Assembly: GCA_043421945.1 (NCBI GenBank) | Contig: JBHOGO010000003.1 | Location: 1-64,000, forward strand | Reading direction: 5' to 3' | DNA from: Thaumasiovibrio sp043421945 | Lineage (GTDB): Bacteria; Pseudomonadota; Gammaproteobacteria; Enterobacterales; Vibrionaceae | Length of the DNA stretch: 64,000 nucleotides | Part shown: piece by piece, positions 34,669-43,166 of the stretch | Layout of the letters: every line of letters begins with the position of its first letter | Numbering within the stretch: the stretch's first letter is position 1 | Translations under genes and position numbers: made by a program | The notes under the pieces: generated by a model | Databases searched by the model: none | What the model saw: only the letters and a program-made list of their open reading frames with translations | Told to the model about the DNA's origin: nothing

Positions 34669-35532
34669 TCAGAAAACTAAATACGGTTTCAGCTCCTCAA
34701 AATTTCCCACAATAATCTGCTGACCTTTAGGGTTTGAGTCCAGAACATTGATGTCGATATTATAGGTATCAAGAGCATACCGAACCAATGCAGCATTAGT
34801 TGGTATTATAAGGATGCCTTCTTCCATACCGTAATCATGGATAACGACAGCGGCCTGAGCCTCTGACAGTCTCGGATCAGGTGTTAACTCAATAGAAAGT
34901 GCAGTATTCCACAAGTCATCGTCGGCTTTACCCATTACATTTTTGGCTTCAAGGCATGGTATACCGCGTATGCGACTGAGCACAAAGTCACGATAACCTT
35001 TAGCATGTTCACAATAAGCTCGTACATGCCAGCGTAACGGGGTGCAAACGAGGGTATGAGGAGAGATTATCCGCTCGACTTCAGTACCGTCTTTGAGTGA
35101 TGTGTAGCTTATATCGACACGTTTCTTTTCTCTTATAGCTTGGACGATAGGGCGAAGTATCTCTGGTGCAATGTTACGAGCGATAGGCCTTACCATAGTT
35201 GTGTTATCAAATCCCATATCGAGCTCTTTAAATGTGCTAGTCATATCTTCACTTCTCGAAAGGATGTGTAAATATTCATCAGCATGACCAGAAGTTAGCT
35301 GTGGTCTAAAGCTATTACTGGGTTTGTAGCCTTTTAACTGTTTGTCATAGACAAGATTACCAGGGGCTACATCTGCAAGATAAGTGTTGATGTCTTTCGA
35401 CGCTTGCTGTCGACCAATGCCAAAGCTTTGAATCAAATGGTTGGTTGTAAGCCTGCCTTCCCACAGGGCAATGATTTCAATGAGTCGATATCTTAATAGT
35501 AGGTCCCATCTAACGGGCCATTTTTTATTCAT
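34669..35532 (-). CDS. WYL-domain transcriptional regulator, BrxR/CapW-like
   Basis: The 287-residue protein has an N-terminal winged helix-turn-helix (residues ~15-51, with LTTNHLIQSFGIGRQQASKDI). A WYL domain follows (~127-192) with the core PLRWHVRAYCEHAKGYRDFV, then a C-terminal WCX-like dimerisation region to 287. This architecture is that of BrxR/CapW regulators, which repress BREX, CBASS and other defence loci until a phage-linked signal is sensed by the WYL domain. It is divergent from the jetD-like gene with a 143-bp shared promoter region holding a palindrome, so it probably represses that operon and itself (inference). It is convergent with the methyltransferase-HNH gene. Confidence 0.82.
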   Translation of the reverse strand: MNKKWPVRWDLLLRYRLIEIIALWEGRLTTNHLIQSFGIGRQQASKDINTYLADVAPGNLVYDKQLKGYKPSNSFRPQLTSGHADEYLHILSRSEDMTSTFKELDMGFDNTTMVRPIARNIAPEILRPIVQAIREKKRVDISYTSLKDGTEVERIISPHTLVCTPLRWHVRAYCEHAKGYRDFVLSRIRGIPCLEAKNVMGKADDDLWNTALSIELTPDPRLSEAQAAVVIHDYGMEEGILIIPTNAALVRYALDTYNIDINVLDSNPKGQQIIVGNFEELKPYLVF

Positions 35533-35552
35533 GACTTTTCTGCCTAGTTTCG

Positions 35553-35568
35553 CTACATGTATATGTAG
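35553..35568. promoter_or_regulatory. palindromic candidate operator for the WYL regulator
   Basis: CTACATGTATATGTAG contains a perfect inverted pair CTACAT/ATGTAG, 20 bases upstream of the WYL gene start. A related half CTGTAGTTA lies about 10 bases further into the gap. The location suits autoregulation and control of the divergent defence operon. Confidence 0.5.
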
Positions 35569-35675
35569 TCAGTGTTTACCTGTAGTTAATAGCGTCATAT
35601 TATTTTGTGTGCAGGATAAGTCAATGGAAGCCGTCAGGATTAAGCAGAGTAACCTAATGTGAGTCGCAAAACCCT

Positions 35676-36521
35676 GTGGAAGGAAATGAAATAATTGCCT
35701 TTTTTATTTATGAAATGGGATTTGATGAGAAGATGCTAAATCAGTACTTAACAAAAATTGAGAAAGGAAAGGCGATTAATCTGGATCGTTTTATTCAAGG
35801 TTTGCCATTTTCTGATAAAGAAGAGTGGAGAAAAATATACAGCGCAGTTCGTGTTCGAGGTGGATATCAGCTGACCATCGAAAATATAGAGGCTCATAAC
35901 GCGCTTTATGTTAGGGAAGCTTCAGATCGAGTTAGTGCATCAATGCTTGGTCTTTCACATGACTTCCCTAGTAATTTTGCTCATGTATTAGTGTTGAACA
36001 GAACCACCAAGTCTCAGGTTCCTTTTGTTGTTGTATCCGATATTGATGGTTTCAAAACCAACGGCAGGCTCATGGGCAAACGAGCAGTCCTTATAGAGAA
36101 TATTGAGAACTTCTATCGATATCGAGAGTTCCTAGAGCTCATTGGTCATCCATCATTATCTGAAAGTTCAGACATCATTTTTGGTGCAGGCAACCAAATA
36201 TGCCACTATCTGAACAGACCATTTTTATCTACTTATGATGAGATTTATTGTGCTCAAGACGTTGAATTGGGGGGGCTGACTGTCTACGGAACTCTCAAAA
36301 AGTCACTTCCTCAATGTGGATGGCTTGCTCCAGTAGATTGGGGCTTATTTCAAAATAAATTCAAACTCAAACCCAAAAATGCAGCTCACTTAGCTAAGGC
36401 GATAGAGCTAGCTAGAAATCTTGGCTTAGACTCAGAAGCCGATCTTATGAACAAAACTCGCTTATTCCTAGAGCAAGAGGCTCTATTACCCGAAATACGA
36501 CAGGACTCCACCGATGTTTAA
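35676..36521 (+). CDS. jetD: JetD/MksG-like Toprim-domain nuclease subunit
   Basis: The 281-residue protein starts at GTG 35676 (a stop codon lies seven codons upstream; no good Shine-Dalgarno is seen). The C-terminal half resembles the Toprim domain of Wadjet JetD: Glu141 in VLIENIENF, GAGN at 170-173, and QDVELGGL at 194-201 in the place of the usual DxD-x-x-G-L. In Wadjet, JetD is the nuclease that cuts circular plasmid DNA trapped by the JetABC loop extruder. At 281 residues it is shorter than the roughly 390-residue JetD of well-known systems, and its N-terminal arm differs. Its end overlaps jetC by eight bases. Confidence 0.72.
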   Translation: MEGNEIIAFFIYEMGFDEKMLNQYLTKIEKGKAINLDRFIQGLPFSDKEEWRKIYSAVRVRGGYQLTIENIEAHNALYVREASDRVSASMLGLSHDFPSNFAHVLVLNRTTKSQVPFVVVSDIDGFKTNGRLMGKRAVLIENIENFYRYREFLELIGHPSLSESSDIIFGAGNQICHYLNRPFLSTYDEIYCAQDVELGGLTVYGTLKKSLPQCGWLAPVDWGLFQNKFKLKPKNAAHLAKAIELARNLGLDSEADLMNKTRLFLEQEALLPEIRQDSTDV

Positions 36522-39453
36522 CAATCCAATAGATAACCTTCTAATCAGTATATCGCGCTTGGTTGCAGTAGATTGTGCCGGCGTTGCAATTGCAGAAATT
36601 GACCTGCGTGAAGGCGGGATTCTTATTGGTGGCGGGAACATCGGTAAAACTTCCATTCTGAACGCCATTCGACTCTTTTTGCTGCCAGAAGAGAACTTTA
36701 AAGATTCAAAAAATAAGTTTGGCTTTTCAGATAAAGAAGGAAACTTTTACACCAATGATGAGTGTTTTGAGCATTACTTCCCTAGCAGCACCAGCTTTTT
36801 GATTTTAGAGTGCGATAACTATTTAGGCGGGCCAATGCCCCATTGTCAGATACTCTATCGTGGTAACTCTGATAAGCTCGATTATCGTCGTATGTTCACA
36901 TCCCTGCGGTATGCGCAAATACGTCATCTTTTTTGGGATGACAACGTTGGGGATGATGGCATTGGTGGTCGAGTGGATGATTTATCACCCAGCAAAGTGC
37001 AGGCTTTTTTAAAGCGTGAAGATAAGCACTTTAAATCATTGGTACGCTCTTCCGCGATTAAGGAAGTGATCTATGCGAATCAACTACTCGATATTGATGC
37101 GATGCGTTTTTGTTTATTTCCCCTCAGCTCAACTAAGGATGCAGATGTTCTTGCCTTTCGCGCACTTGTCCGCTTGCTATTTGATATGAAAACAGGGTCG
37201 GACACGGTTCGCTTGGCTGTGGCCAATATCATTGAATCGAGAAAGAAGGAGCGCAAAGACGAGCTCAATTTTGATATTGATGCCTTTATTAATCATAACG
37301 ACATGTTGTCAAGTCGTGAACAAATACTCAAAAAGATTGAAAGCCTAAGACCTGAGTACGAAAAGCTTGCCATCAGTCATCAACAATTGGTGAGCAATAA
37401 AAACGCTGAAGATGCGTTGATGCAGTACGCTATGATGCTTGACAGTCGAATCGATCAAGAAAACCAAGCTCTTGGGCAAGAAGAGATACAGTTAACGTTA
37501 CAGAAAGGAAAAGTACGGTCGGCCAAAAAAGCGTGTGATGACACGGTCGATAAACAAAAGACACTGAAAGGTGAGGTTAAAGTACTCGTTCGTCAGCAGA
37601 AGAAACTCGATGATATTGTGCAAGAGACGGATCTTATCATAAACATCTACGATGAAAGTGAGACGATAGATGACATTATTTCAGGCCACCGTGAACACCT
37701 GGATGATAGAAAGGAAGCGTTAAGATTAAAGAAAGATGCAGAGGCTCTACAAACTGAGTTAGAAACTCTCAAGCAAGAAATTTCCAACCTTAGCGAGACG
37801 GAAGCTCGCTATCAAGCCTCGGTCAATGCTCAACAATTCAAGCTGTTTAACCAGTTACCTGAAAGTGTTTGGATGAAGTTAGCAGCGGTTAATGAGGAGT
37901 TGGCGGAGTCTAACCCCGCAAGAGTGTTATCCTCATCTGAGAGGCAGGCAATTGAGTCATTTACCGATTTATTAGAAGAAAAACAGCAGCACTACGCACT
38001 TTGGGACTTAACGTTAGAGTCCATTCAAAGCATAAATCGAGAGTCTGACCAAACGCGGTTAACTAAAGTACAAGAGGCCTTAGAGCAAAAACGCAAGCGA
38101 GTCGCAGAACTCAGTGCAATGGGTAATCAATCCCGCATTGAGCGAATTAAAGAAATTACGGCACTTAACACTGAAATCAAACGTACTGAAAATGAAATCA
38201 ACTTGCTACAAGCATACACAAACAATGCCGAGCAGCTTCAAGTGATTAATAAAGAACTAACGGAGGCTGAACAAACTCGTGATTCGTTAGAAAAACAATT
38301 CGATGCACAAAATGATCTGTGGGTACAAGAGAAGCACTCGTTTGACGCACAAACTAACCAACTAACCGAGAAAAAAGAACAGTTAGTAAAATTAACTGGA
38401 TACAGCGTTAGGGTCAAAGCGGAACTTCAGGCGCATCATCTGCCAGTCAGTGATTTCTCAGTTTTACCCGATCAAACCCTCGACCTTTCGGAAGAAACAC
38501 TACGAGCTCGAATTGATGCTCTACACAAAAAGCGTCAAGCAAAGACCGAGATTACCGAAAAAATCCAAGGTTTTGTCAGAGAACAAGTGCTAGAAAATGA
38601 CGATAAGTTGATGCTCTCTCACCTAGATGATGAGCTTCTAGAACACGCATTTCACCAACTCCAAACTCGCTATCAAGGCTTAGATGATGAGTTTGATATT
38701 TTGCGCAAAAACTTTATTGAACATAAGCACACTGTTCACGCCATCATCAATGAACTAAAAAATAATCGAGAATTAGTTGCCCAGTTTGAACAGAGTATTA
38801 ACCGTGCGTTTGAAGGGTTAGAGATCAATGACTTGTCACAGGTTGAAGCCATAATCAAAGTTGAGGCGCGATTTGACGACCTAGTGAGGGAAATTGAGTT
38901 TTTTGATACGCACTCAGATCAAAAAGCCTCGGAGCAGTTTATTGAACGCCTCAAAGCTTTTAGCAAAAAGTTTTTCCCAGAAGGCAAAGCCGCGCTGCTG
39001 ACCATGGAGCAGATCGTCTCTGGTATTAGCTATAGAGTTAAAAAGCGTGGTCAAAATGGTTGGGAGAGCAAGTCACAGTCCACCTCTACTATCATGCTGA
39101 TCAATATCAAGCTGGTGGAAATTTTGTTGAGCCGATTAAGAAATAGCGCTTGTGCAACCCAATTCCCACTAGTGATAGATGAAGGTGCTTCGGTGGATAG
39201 TTCACAATTTGATTGGCTGTTGCCAAATATGAAAAAAGCAGGCTTTCGAGTTTTAAGTGCTTCGACTAACTCGGCATCCAGTGAGATCATCTTTAAGTTT
39301 GGTCAACATTTTCGTTTGGATTCGATGTGCACTTCAAAACCCTACGATGAAGCTCGAACCATTGCTTATACAGGCATACCAGAAAGCTTTGTGATAAAAG
39401 GAAGTGCGCTGGATAGAGAGCAACTCGATATGTTTGGAGAGGCAGATGAGTGA
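36514..39453 (+). CDS. jetC: JetC/MksB-like SMC ATPase
   Basis: This 979-residue ABC/SMC-type ATPase has Walker A GGGNIGKTS (G44, K45, T46) after a short N-terminal beta region. Long coiled-coil segments run over about residues 260-480 and 560-840, with a hinge-like break between. A serine-rich signature region (SKSQSTSTIMLINI) and Walker B PLVIDEGASVD (D889, E890) lie near the C-terminus. It is smaller than MukB (about 1480) and in the range of JetC/MksB. It should dimerise and extrude DNA with JetA and JetB. It overlaps both neighbours, by eight bases at each end, so the four genes are one translationally coupled operon. Confidence 0.85.
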   Translation: MFNNPIDNLLISISRLVAVDCAGVAIAEIDLREGGILIGGGNIGKTSILNAIRLFLLPEENFKDSKNKFGFSDKEGNFYTNDECFEHYFPSSTSFLILECDNYLGGPMPHCQILYRGNSDKLDYRRMFTSLRYAQIRHLFWDDNVGDDGIGGRVDDLSPSKVQAFLKREDKHFKSLVRSSAIKEVIYANQLLDIDAMRFCLFPLSSTKDADVLAFRALVRLLFDMKTGSDTVRLAVANIIESRKKERKDELNFDIDAFINHNDMLSSREQILKKIESLRPEYEKLAISHQQLVSNKNAEDALMQYAMMLDSRIDQENQALGQEEIQLTLQKGKVRSAKKACDDTVDKQKTLKGEVKVLVRQQKKLDDIVQETDLIINIYDESETIDDIISGHREHLDDRKEALRLKKDAEALQTELETLKQEISNLSETEARYQASVNAQQFKLFNQLPESVWMKLAAVNEELAESNPARVLSSSERQAIESFTDLLEEKQQHYALWDLTLESIQSINRESDQTRLTKVQEALEQKRKRVAELSAMGNQSRIERIKEITALNTEIKRTENEINLLQAYTNNAEQLQVINKELTEAEQTRDSLEKQFDAQNDLWVQEKHSFDAQTNQLTEKKEQLVKLTGYSVRVKAELQAHHLPVSDFSVLPDQTLDLSEETLRARIDALHKKRQAKTEITEKIQGFVREQVLENDDKLMLSHLDDELLEHAFHQLQTRYQGLDDEFDILRKNFIEHKHTVHAIINELKNNRELVAQFEQSINRAFEGLEINDLSQVEAIIKVEARFDDLVREIEFFDTHSDQKASEQFIERLKAFSKKFFPEGKAALLTMEQIVSGISYRVKKRGQNGWESKSQSTSTIMLINIKLVEILLSRLRNSACATQFPLVIDEGASVDSSQFDWLLPNMKKAGFRVLSASTNSASSEIIFKFGQHFRLDSMCTSKPYDEARTIAYTGIPESFVIKGSALDREQLDMFGEADE

Positions 39454-40858
39454 TAAAAGACTTCTGACTATCCCCACGTTTGCCATTATGCTTGAACATC
39501 ACACCATAATGAGGGATGTGATCCGCACAATGGATGAGGGTGGTGAGCCTTATGTAAGAGAAGCGACCTTCATCTCTAGATTGCACCGATACATACAAGG
39601 GCAAAGCAAAGATAAACAGAAACAATTACGTACTGCCTTTTCTACCGATAACTTGTTAGCGACCCATATCTTAGTCGACAAAGATGAGTTCGGTGGTGAA
39701 AGTCGCCTGATCTTTGATCGCGCTGTGATCGGGGTATTTCGTCTGTTTGATCGCAGCCTATTTCAAGACCTTACCGATGTAGCACTTAAAATCCAGCTCG
39801 GGGGTATACGTATACTCCTAGAAAAGCTGCAATCGGGTTCGATGCTGTATAGCGATAGTGACTTAGATTTCAAGGAGTTAATTGACGAGTTATTTCATCA
39901 ATTGAGTGAACTGCTTAACAGCATCCGCTTGAACTTGGTAAAAATGCAAACGATCAATCAGGAGCTCAGTGATGCGAGTGAACTTGCTGCCAAATCGGAT
40001 AATCCACAAGTTTTCTCGGTCCTCCAGCAAGAGTCGATAGAAAAAATATCGCTATTGCTATCGAGGCACATATTGCCCACGCGGCAATTTTTGGATGAGA
40101 AAAGTCGGTTGAAAGATGGACCGAATTTGTTTGAATGTCTGCAAAGTTTACGCAGTCAGTTTGAGCGCCATCAAGACCACCAGCGAGCGAATGCGATGTT
40201 AAGGTATGAGGTGAGCTTTAACAGTTATCACAAACAGATCAGTAAAGTGTCGCAATCAGTAGACCAGTTTTTGGCACGATCCAAAAAACGCCTCCGACAG
40301 TTTAATGCCATTGAAACGGCATTTGGTGATTTAGTCAAAGAGCTAGATGCTACTAAGCACAACCTAAAACGCAGCCAGATAGATGGGCAATTTGCTCGTG
40401 ATAATGGCACCTTTATGGGGTTGATGCAGCAAGCTAGGCCCAAAGTGCTTCGTATCAGTAGTTCAGAAGCCTACCTCAACAATGTAGTGAGTGATATAGA
40501 TGCACGCGTTGCGGATAAAGGCCTGCTAGGTCAGAGCCGTTATGTAGAGTTAGTTAGCACTAAAGATGATTCCACCGAACGAAGGCTCGCTCGCGCAGAG
40601 CAGGTCTTTGAATTGGTGAAACAGATGAAAATGGCCGAATATCAAGACCTCACGCTCTCACTTCATAGGCGCCTTAAAGAACATCTGGTTGACTATCATT
40701 TTGTTGACCTGTTGGAAGGGCTTAACTTCCTATTACGCAGTGAAGCGATGCTTGATGGACACAGACTTAAAATGACTAATTTCCGCCAACGCATCGCCCA
40801 AAGTGACACTATTTATCTATACCGTAAAATTCGAACAGAGCGAGTAACTAATTCATGA
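39446..40858 (+). CDS. jetA: JetA/MksF-like kleisin subunit
   Basis: The ATG at 39446 lies in ATGAGTGA, overlapping the jetC stop, with GGAGAGG just upstream; this gives 470 residues. The N-terminus (RLLTIPTFAIMLEHHTIMRDVI, then SRLHRYIQG) looks like the winged-helix start of MksF/JetA proteins. It is followed by a mostly helical middle (LIDELFHQLSELLNSIRLNL) and a C-terminal basic helix region. There is no enzyme motif. In this family the protein bridges the SMC heads and binds the small MksE/JetB partner. Assignment rests mainly on operon position and general pattern; direct similarity is weak to the eye. Confidence 0.68.
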   Translation: MSDKRLLTIPTFAIMLEHHTIMRDVIRTMDEGGEPYVREATFISRLHRYIQGQSKDKQKQLRTAFSTDNLLATHILVDKDEFGGESRLIFDRAVIGVFRLFDRSLFQDLTDVALKIQLGGIRILLEKLQSGSMLYSDSDLDFKELIDELFHQLSELLNSIRLNLVKMQTINQELSDASELAAKSDNPQVFSVLQQESIEKISLLLSRHILPTRQFLDEKSRLKDGPNLFECLQSLRSQFERHQDHQRANAMLRYEVSFNSYHKQISKVSQSVDQFLARSKKRLRQFNAIETAFGDLVKELDATKHNLKRSQIDGQFARDNGTFMGLMQQARPKVLRISSSEAYLNNVVSDIDARVADKGLLGQSRYVELVSTKDDSTERRLARAEQVFELVKQMKMAEYQDLTLSLHRRLKEHLVDYHFVDLLEGLNFLLRSEAMLDGHRLKMTNFRQRIAQSDTIYLYRKIRTERVTNS

Positions 40859-41421
40859 CGCCATTTTCTCAAATAAACATGGTGAAAAGCCAACAGATAT
40901 ACACGACATTTGTCAATGGTAAGGTGATCACCAAGCAGGGTTATAACCTTTACCAGCAACGTTTTATTGAGAGTCCGCTTTATACCGAACTTTATAATAA
41001 CTTAGAGCACTTTACACAGCTCTATCTGCACATTGGTTTCACGCTCAATTTCAATGTAGAAGGGGAGTTTTTCTATATCAGCCGCAGTGAAACAGAAGAA
41101 GACGCAGACACTAATGCCACCAAAATCCAGGCCATGCTATTAATTATTGCCCGTTACTGGGTAGACAAGGGCTTTGACTTAGATGACCTCACCACGCCAG
41201 TGATTGGGCTCGGTCGCTCGGCACTAGAAGAAATAGCAGAGCACGCTATTTACGATGATATTCGACAGGCGCTTGGAATGGAAACCTGGGATAAGGCGCT
41301 AAACTACCTTGCAGATCGAAACTTCTTATATCCGTGTGGTGATAAGCATTATGTTCTAAGTTCTGCTGGAATGCATTTCTTGAATTTACATGTTGATAAA
41401 TACTCACAAGAGCAAAAGTAA
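40855..41421 (+). CDS. jetB: JetB/MksE-like small subunit
   Basis: The 188-residue protein starts in an ATGA overlap with jetA. It is soluble, with a mixed alpha/beta, winged-helix-like look (FNVEGEFFYISRSETEEDAD, AMLLIIARYWVDKGFDL, then LNYLADRNFLYPCGDKHYVL), as expected of MukE/MksE/JetB subunits, which bind the kleisin and DNA. It is the last gene of the D-C-A-B operon; an inverted repeat follows at 41460. Confidence 0.68.
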   Translation: MTPFSQINMVKSQQIYTTFVNGKVITKQGYNLYQQRFIESPLYTELYNNLEHFTQLYLHIGFTLNFNVEGEFFYISRSETEEDADTNATKIQAMLLIIARYWVDKGFDLDDLTTPVIGLGRSALEEIAEHAIYDDIRQALGMETWDKALNYLADRNFLYPCGDKHYVLSSAGMHFLNLHVDKYSQEQK

Positions 41422-41459
41422 AATAATTCACTCCATTTAGAGTGATAAGCTTGAATCAT

Positions 41460-41494
41460 GACTGTTAGCTAACTCTATGAATTAACTAACAGTC
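41460..41494 (+). terminator. inverted repeat after the jet operon, possible terminator
   Basis: GACTGTTAG (41460-41468) pairs perfectly with CTAACAGTC (41486-41494). No real T tract follows (TTAAAAGG). The rest of the 366-bp gap to 41787 contains no gene, no tRNA-like sequence and no copy of the tRNA-Ser 3' end. Confidence 0.5.
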
Positions 41495-41787
41495 TTAAAA
41501 GGAGCAAGGTGCTAATTTTGAAGCGTTTATAGTAGATTAGAATTGATGAATACCTCTTACAGCTCAGCACAAAGCCTCTAAAGCCATGTAATTGCAATAG
41601 GTGATAACATCTGAACCTTTAACCCTAACGGCTGCTATTCCATCTGCGCAGCATTCATCATCTTGCTCAAAACCACCAAAGCTTATCAAAACCACAACAC
41701 TCTATAATTTCTGCTCATTCCTCGTTATTGCTATCATGGTGAGGAGATTATCGTTGATAGATAGCGTTAGGCGCTAAGAGAGCTTCC

Positions 41788-42678
41788 ATGGCATTGAATC
41801 CTGCTTGGTTAAATACGTTTGTCACCCTAGTGCAAACCGGACATTTTACGGAAACCGCCAAGCGGCTATACATGACACAGCCGGGGGTGACACAGCATAT
41901 TCATAAACTGGAAGATGCGTTGTCTTGCCAGCTGCTGCACCGAACGGGTAAGCAGTTCGAGATGACCGCCGAGGGTGAAAAGCTCTATCACTACGCGCTA
42001 GAGCAGCAGAGTCACTATCAGTACTTTGTTGACGGACTTCATGATAATGATCCTTACAAAGGGGAGTGTCAGATTGCGTGTTCAGGGGCGGTGGCGATGT
42101 CGATCTATCCCGCGTTGATTGAATTACAATGCGCTCACCCCAGTCTCTCTATCAGCGTGGAGTCGGCCCCAAATCGCCGTATATTCAGCCTGCTTGAAAG
42201 CAACCAAATTGCCTTTGGTATTACAACGCAAAAACCTGTTGATGATAGCCTTACGGCGATTCCTATCGGGAAGCAATTACTCGCTCTCTTTGTTCCCGCG
42301 TCTGCGAATCAAGCCGCTACCCTTGAAGACCTACAGAGCTTGGGTTACATCGACCACCCAGATGCAAAGCACTACTTAGATCGCATATTGATGCGTAACT
42401 TTCAAAGTCGTTATAAAGGCTTAGATAAGGTTCCTAAGCGGGGATATATTAATCAGCTCAATCAAATATTGATGCCAGTTGCTGCAGGAGTAGGCTTCAC
42501 TGCACTGCCGCATCGTTCGGGGAGTTTATTTTCTCGCCCTAATGATATTGCGGTTATGCCTATGGAAACTCCAATCTCAGATGACTTGTATTTAGTTTAC
42601 AAGACCCATCGCCACGCAATTACACGCTACTTATGGTTAGAGCCTTTGTTGATTGAGATCTTGAAAACGGACGTGTAG
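41788..42678 (+). CDS. LysR-family transcriptional regulator
   Basis: The 296-residue protein has the N-terminal LysR helix-turn-helix (residues ~1-60, with FTETAKRLYMTQPGVTQHIHKLE) and a C-terminal periplasmic-binding-protein-like effector domain (~90-290). Its target and effector are unknown. It stands alone just right of the accessory block; the downstream gene is a broken diguanylate cyclase on the other strand, and no obvious divergent partner is present. Confidence 0.9.
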   Translation: MALNPAWLNTFVTLVQTGHFTETAKRLYMTQPGVTQHIHKLEDALSCQLLHRTGKQFEMTAEGEKLYHYALEQQSHYQYFVDGLHDNDPYKGECQIACSGAVAMSIYPALIELQCAHPSLSISVESAPNRRIFSLLESNQIAFGITTQKPVDDSLTAIPIGKQLLALFVPASANQAATLEDLQSLGYIDHPDAKHYLDRILMRNFQSRYKGLDKVPKRGYINQLNQILMPVAAGVGFTALPHRSGSLFSRPNDIAVMPMETPISDDLYLVYKTHRHAITRYLWLEPLLIEILKTDV

Positions 42679-42700
42679 TGAGGTGTCGCCGCAACCTTCA

Positions 42701-43129
42701 CTATGAAATATTCGCTATTTTGTTGCCGTATTTTTCTTTATACATCTTACGGTCAGCCACTTTTATCACTGAGTCAATGGTCTCTCCATCCAAAGGATAC
42801 TGGCTACAGCCAATGCTGACTCCGACAGAGAGTGTGTTGTCATCAATCTCAAATGGTTGCTTAAAGGCCTATTCAATTAAGCTTAAGGTATCTTCGTAGA
42901 GATGCTTGTCGACAGATCGAACGACAACAGCAAATTCATCTCCTCCAATTCGGAACGGCGTGCGAGTAGAGGGAAGTAACGATTTCAGTCTCTTTGCCAC
43001 CTCGATCAGTACTTGGTCGCCTGCGGTGTGACCAAACGTATCGTTTATGTATTTGAACTTATTGAGGTCAAACCAAAAAAAGGTAAGACAGGTCGATGAA
43101 CTTTTCAATGCCTCTAGTTGCTGATTCAT
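42701..43129 (-). pseudogene. diguanylate cyclase (GGDEF) relic, truncated and with an in-frame stop
   Basis: A GGDEF domain is visible from FWFDLNKFKYINDTFGH through FRIGGDEFAVVV. After SLIE the frame meets TAG at 42871-42869 and then continues in the same frame as AFKQPFEIDDNTLSVGVSIG, ending at 42701 with DRKMYKEKYGN. The start of the domain (the usual D-x-L-T-G-L-x-N-R) and any sensor are missing, and stop codons precede it. It is therefore a decayed fragment that cannot make c-di-GMP unless the stop is read through and another gene supplies the N-terminus. Confidence 0.88.
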
Positions 43130-43166
43130 TGATAGCTATTCAGCTGCTTTGATGTTGTTTAGGCGG

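Noticed and set aside
36514..41421. Housekeeping MukBEF condensin
   Set aside because: The ATPase is about 979 residues rather than about 1480, a Toprim partner is present and the gene order differs, so a Mks/Wadjet-type system fits better.
41422..41787. Right attachment site of a tRNA-Ser island
   Set aside because: No copy of the tRNA 3' end sequence was found in this gap and no integrase is encoded.
43130..43166. N-terminal continuation of the GGDEF fragment into the clsA end
   Set aside because: An in-frame TAG lies three codons before the ATG and the sequence there shows no D-x-L-T-G-L motif.
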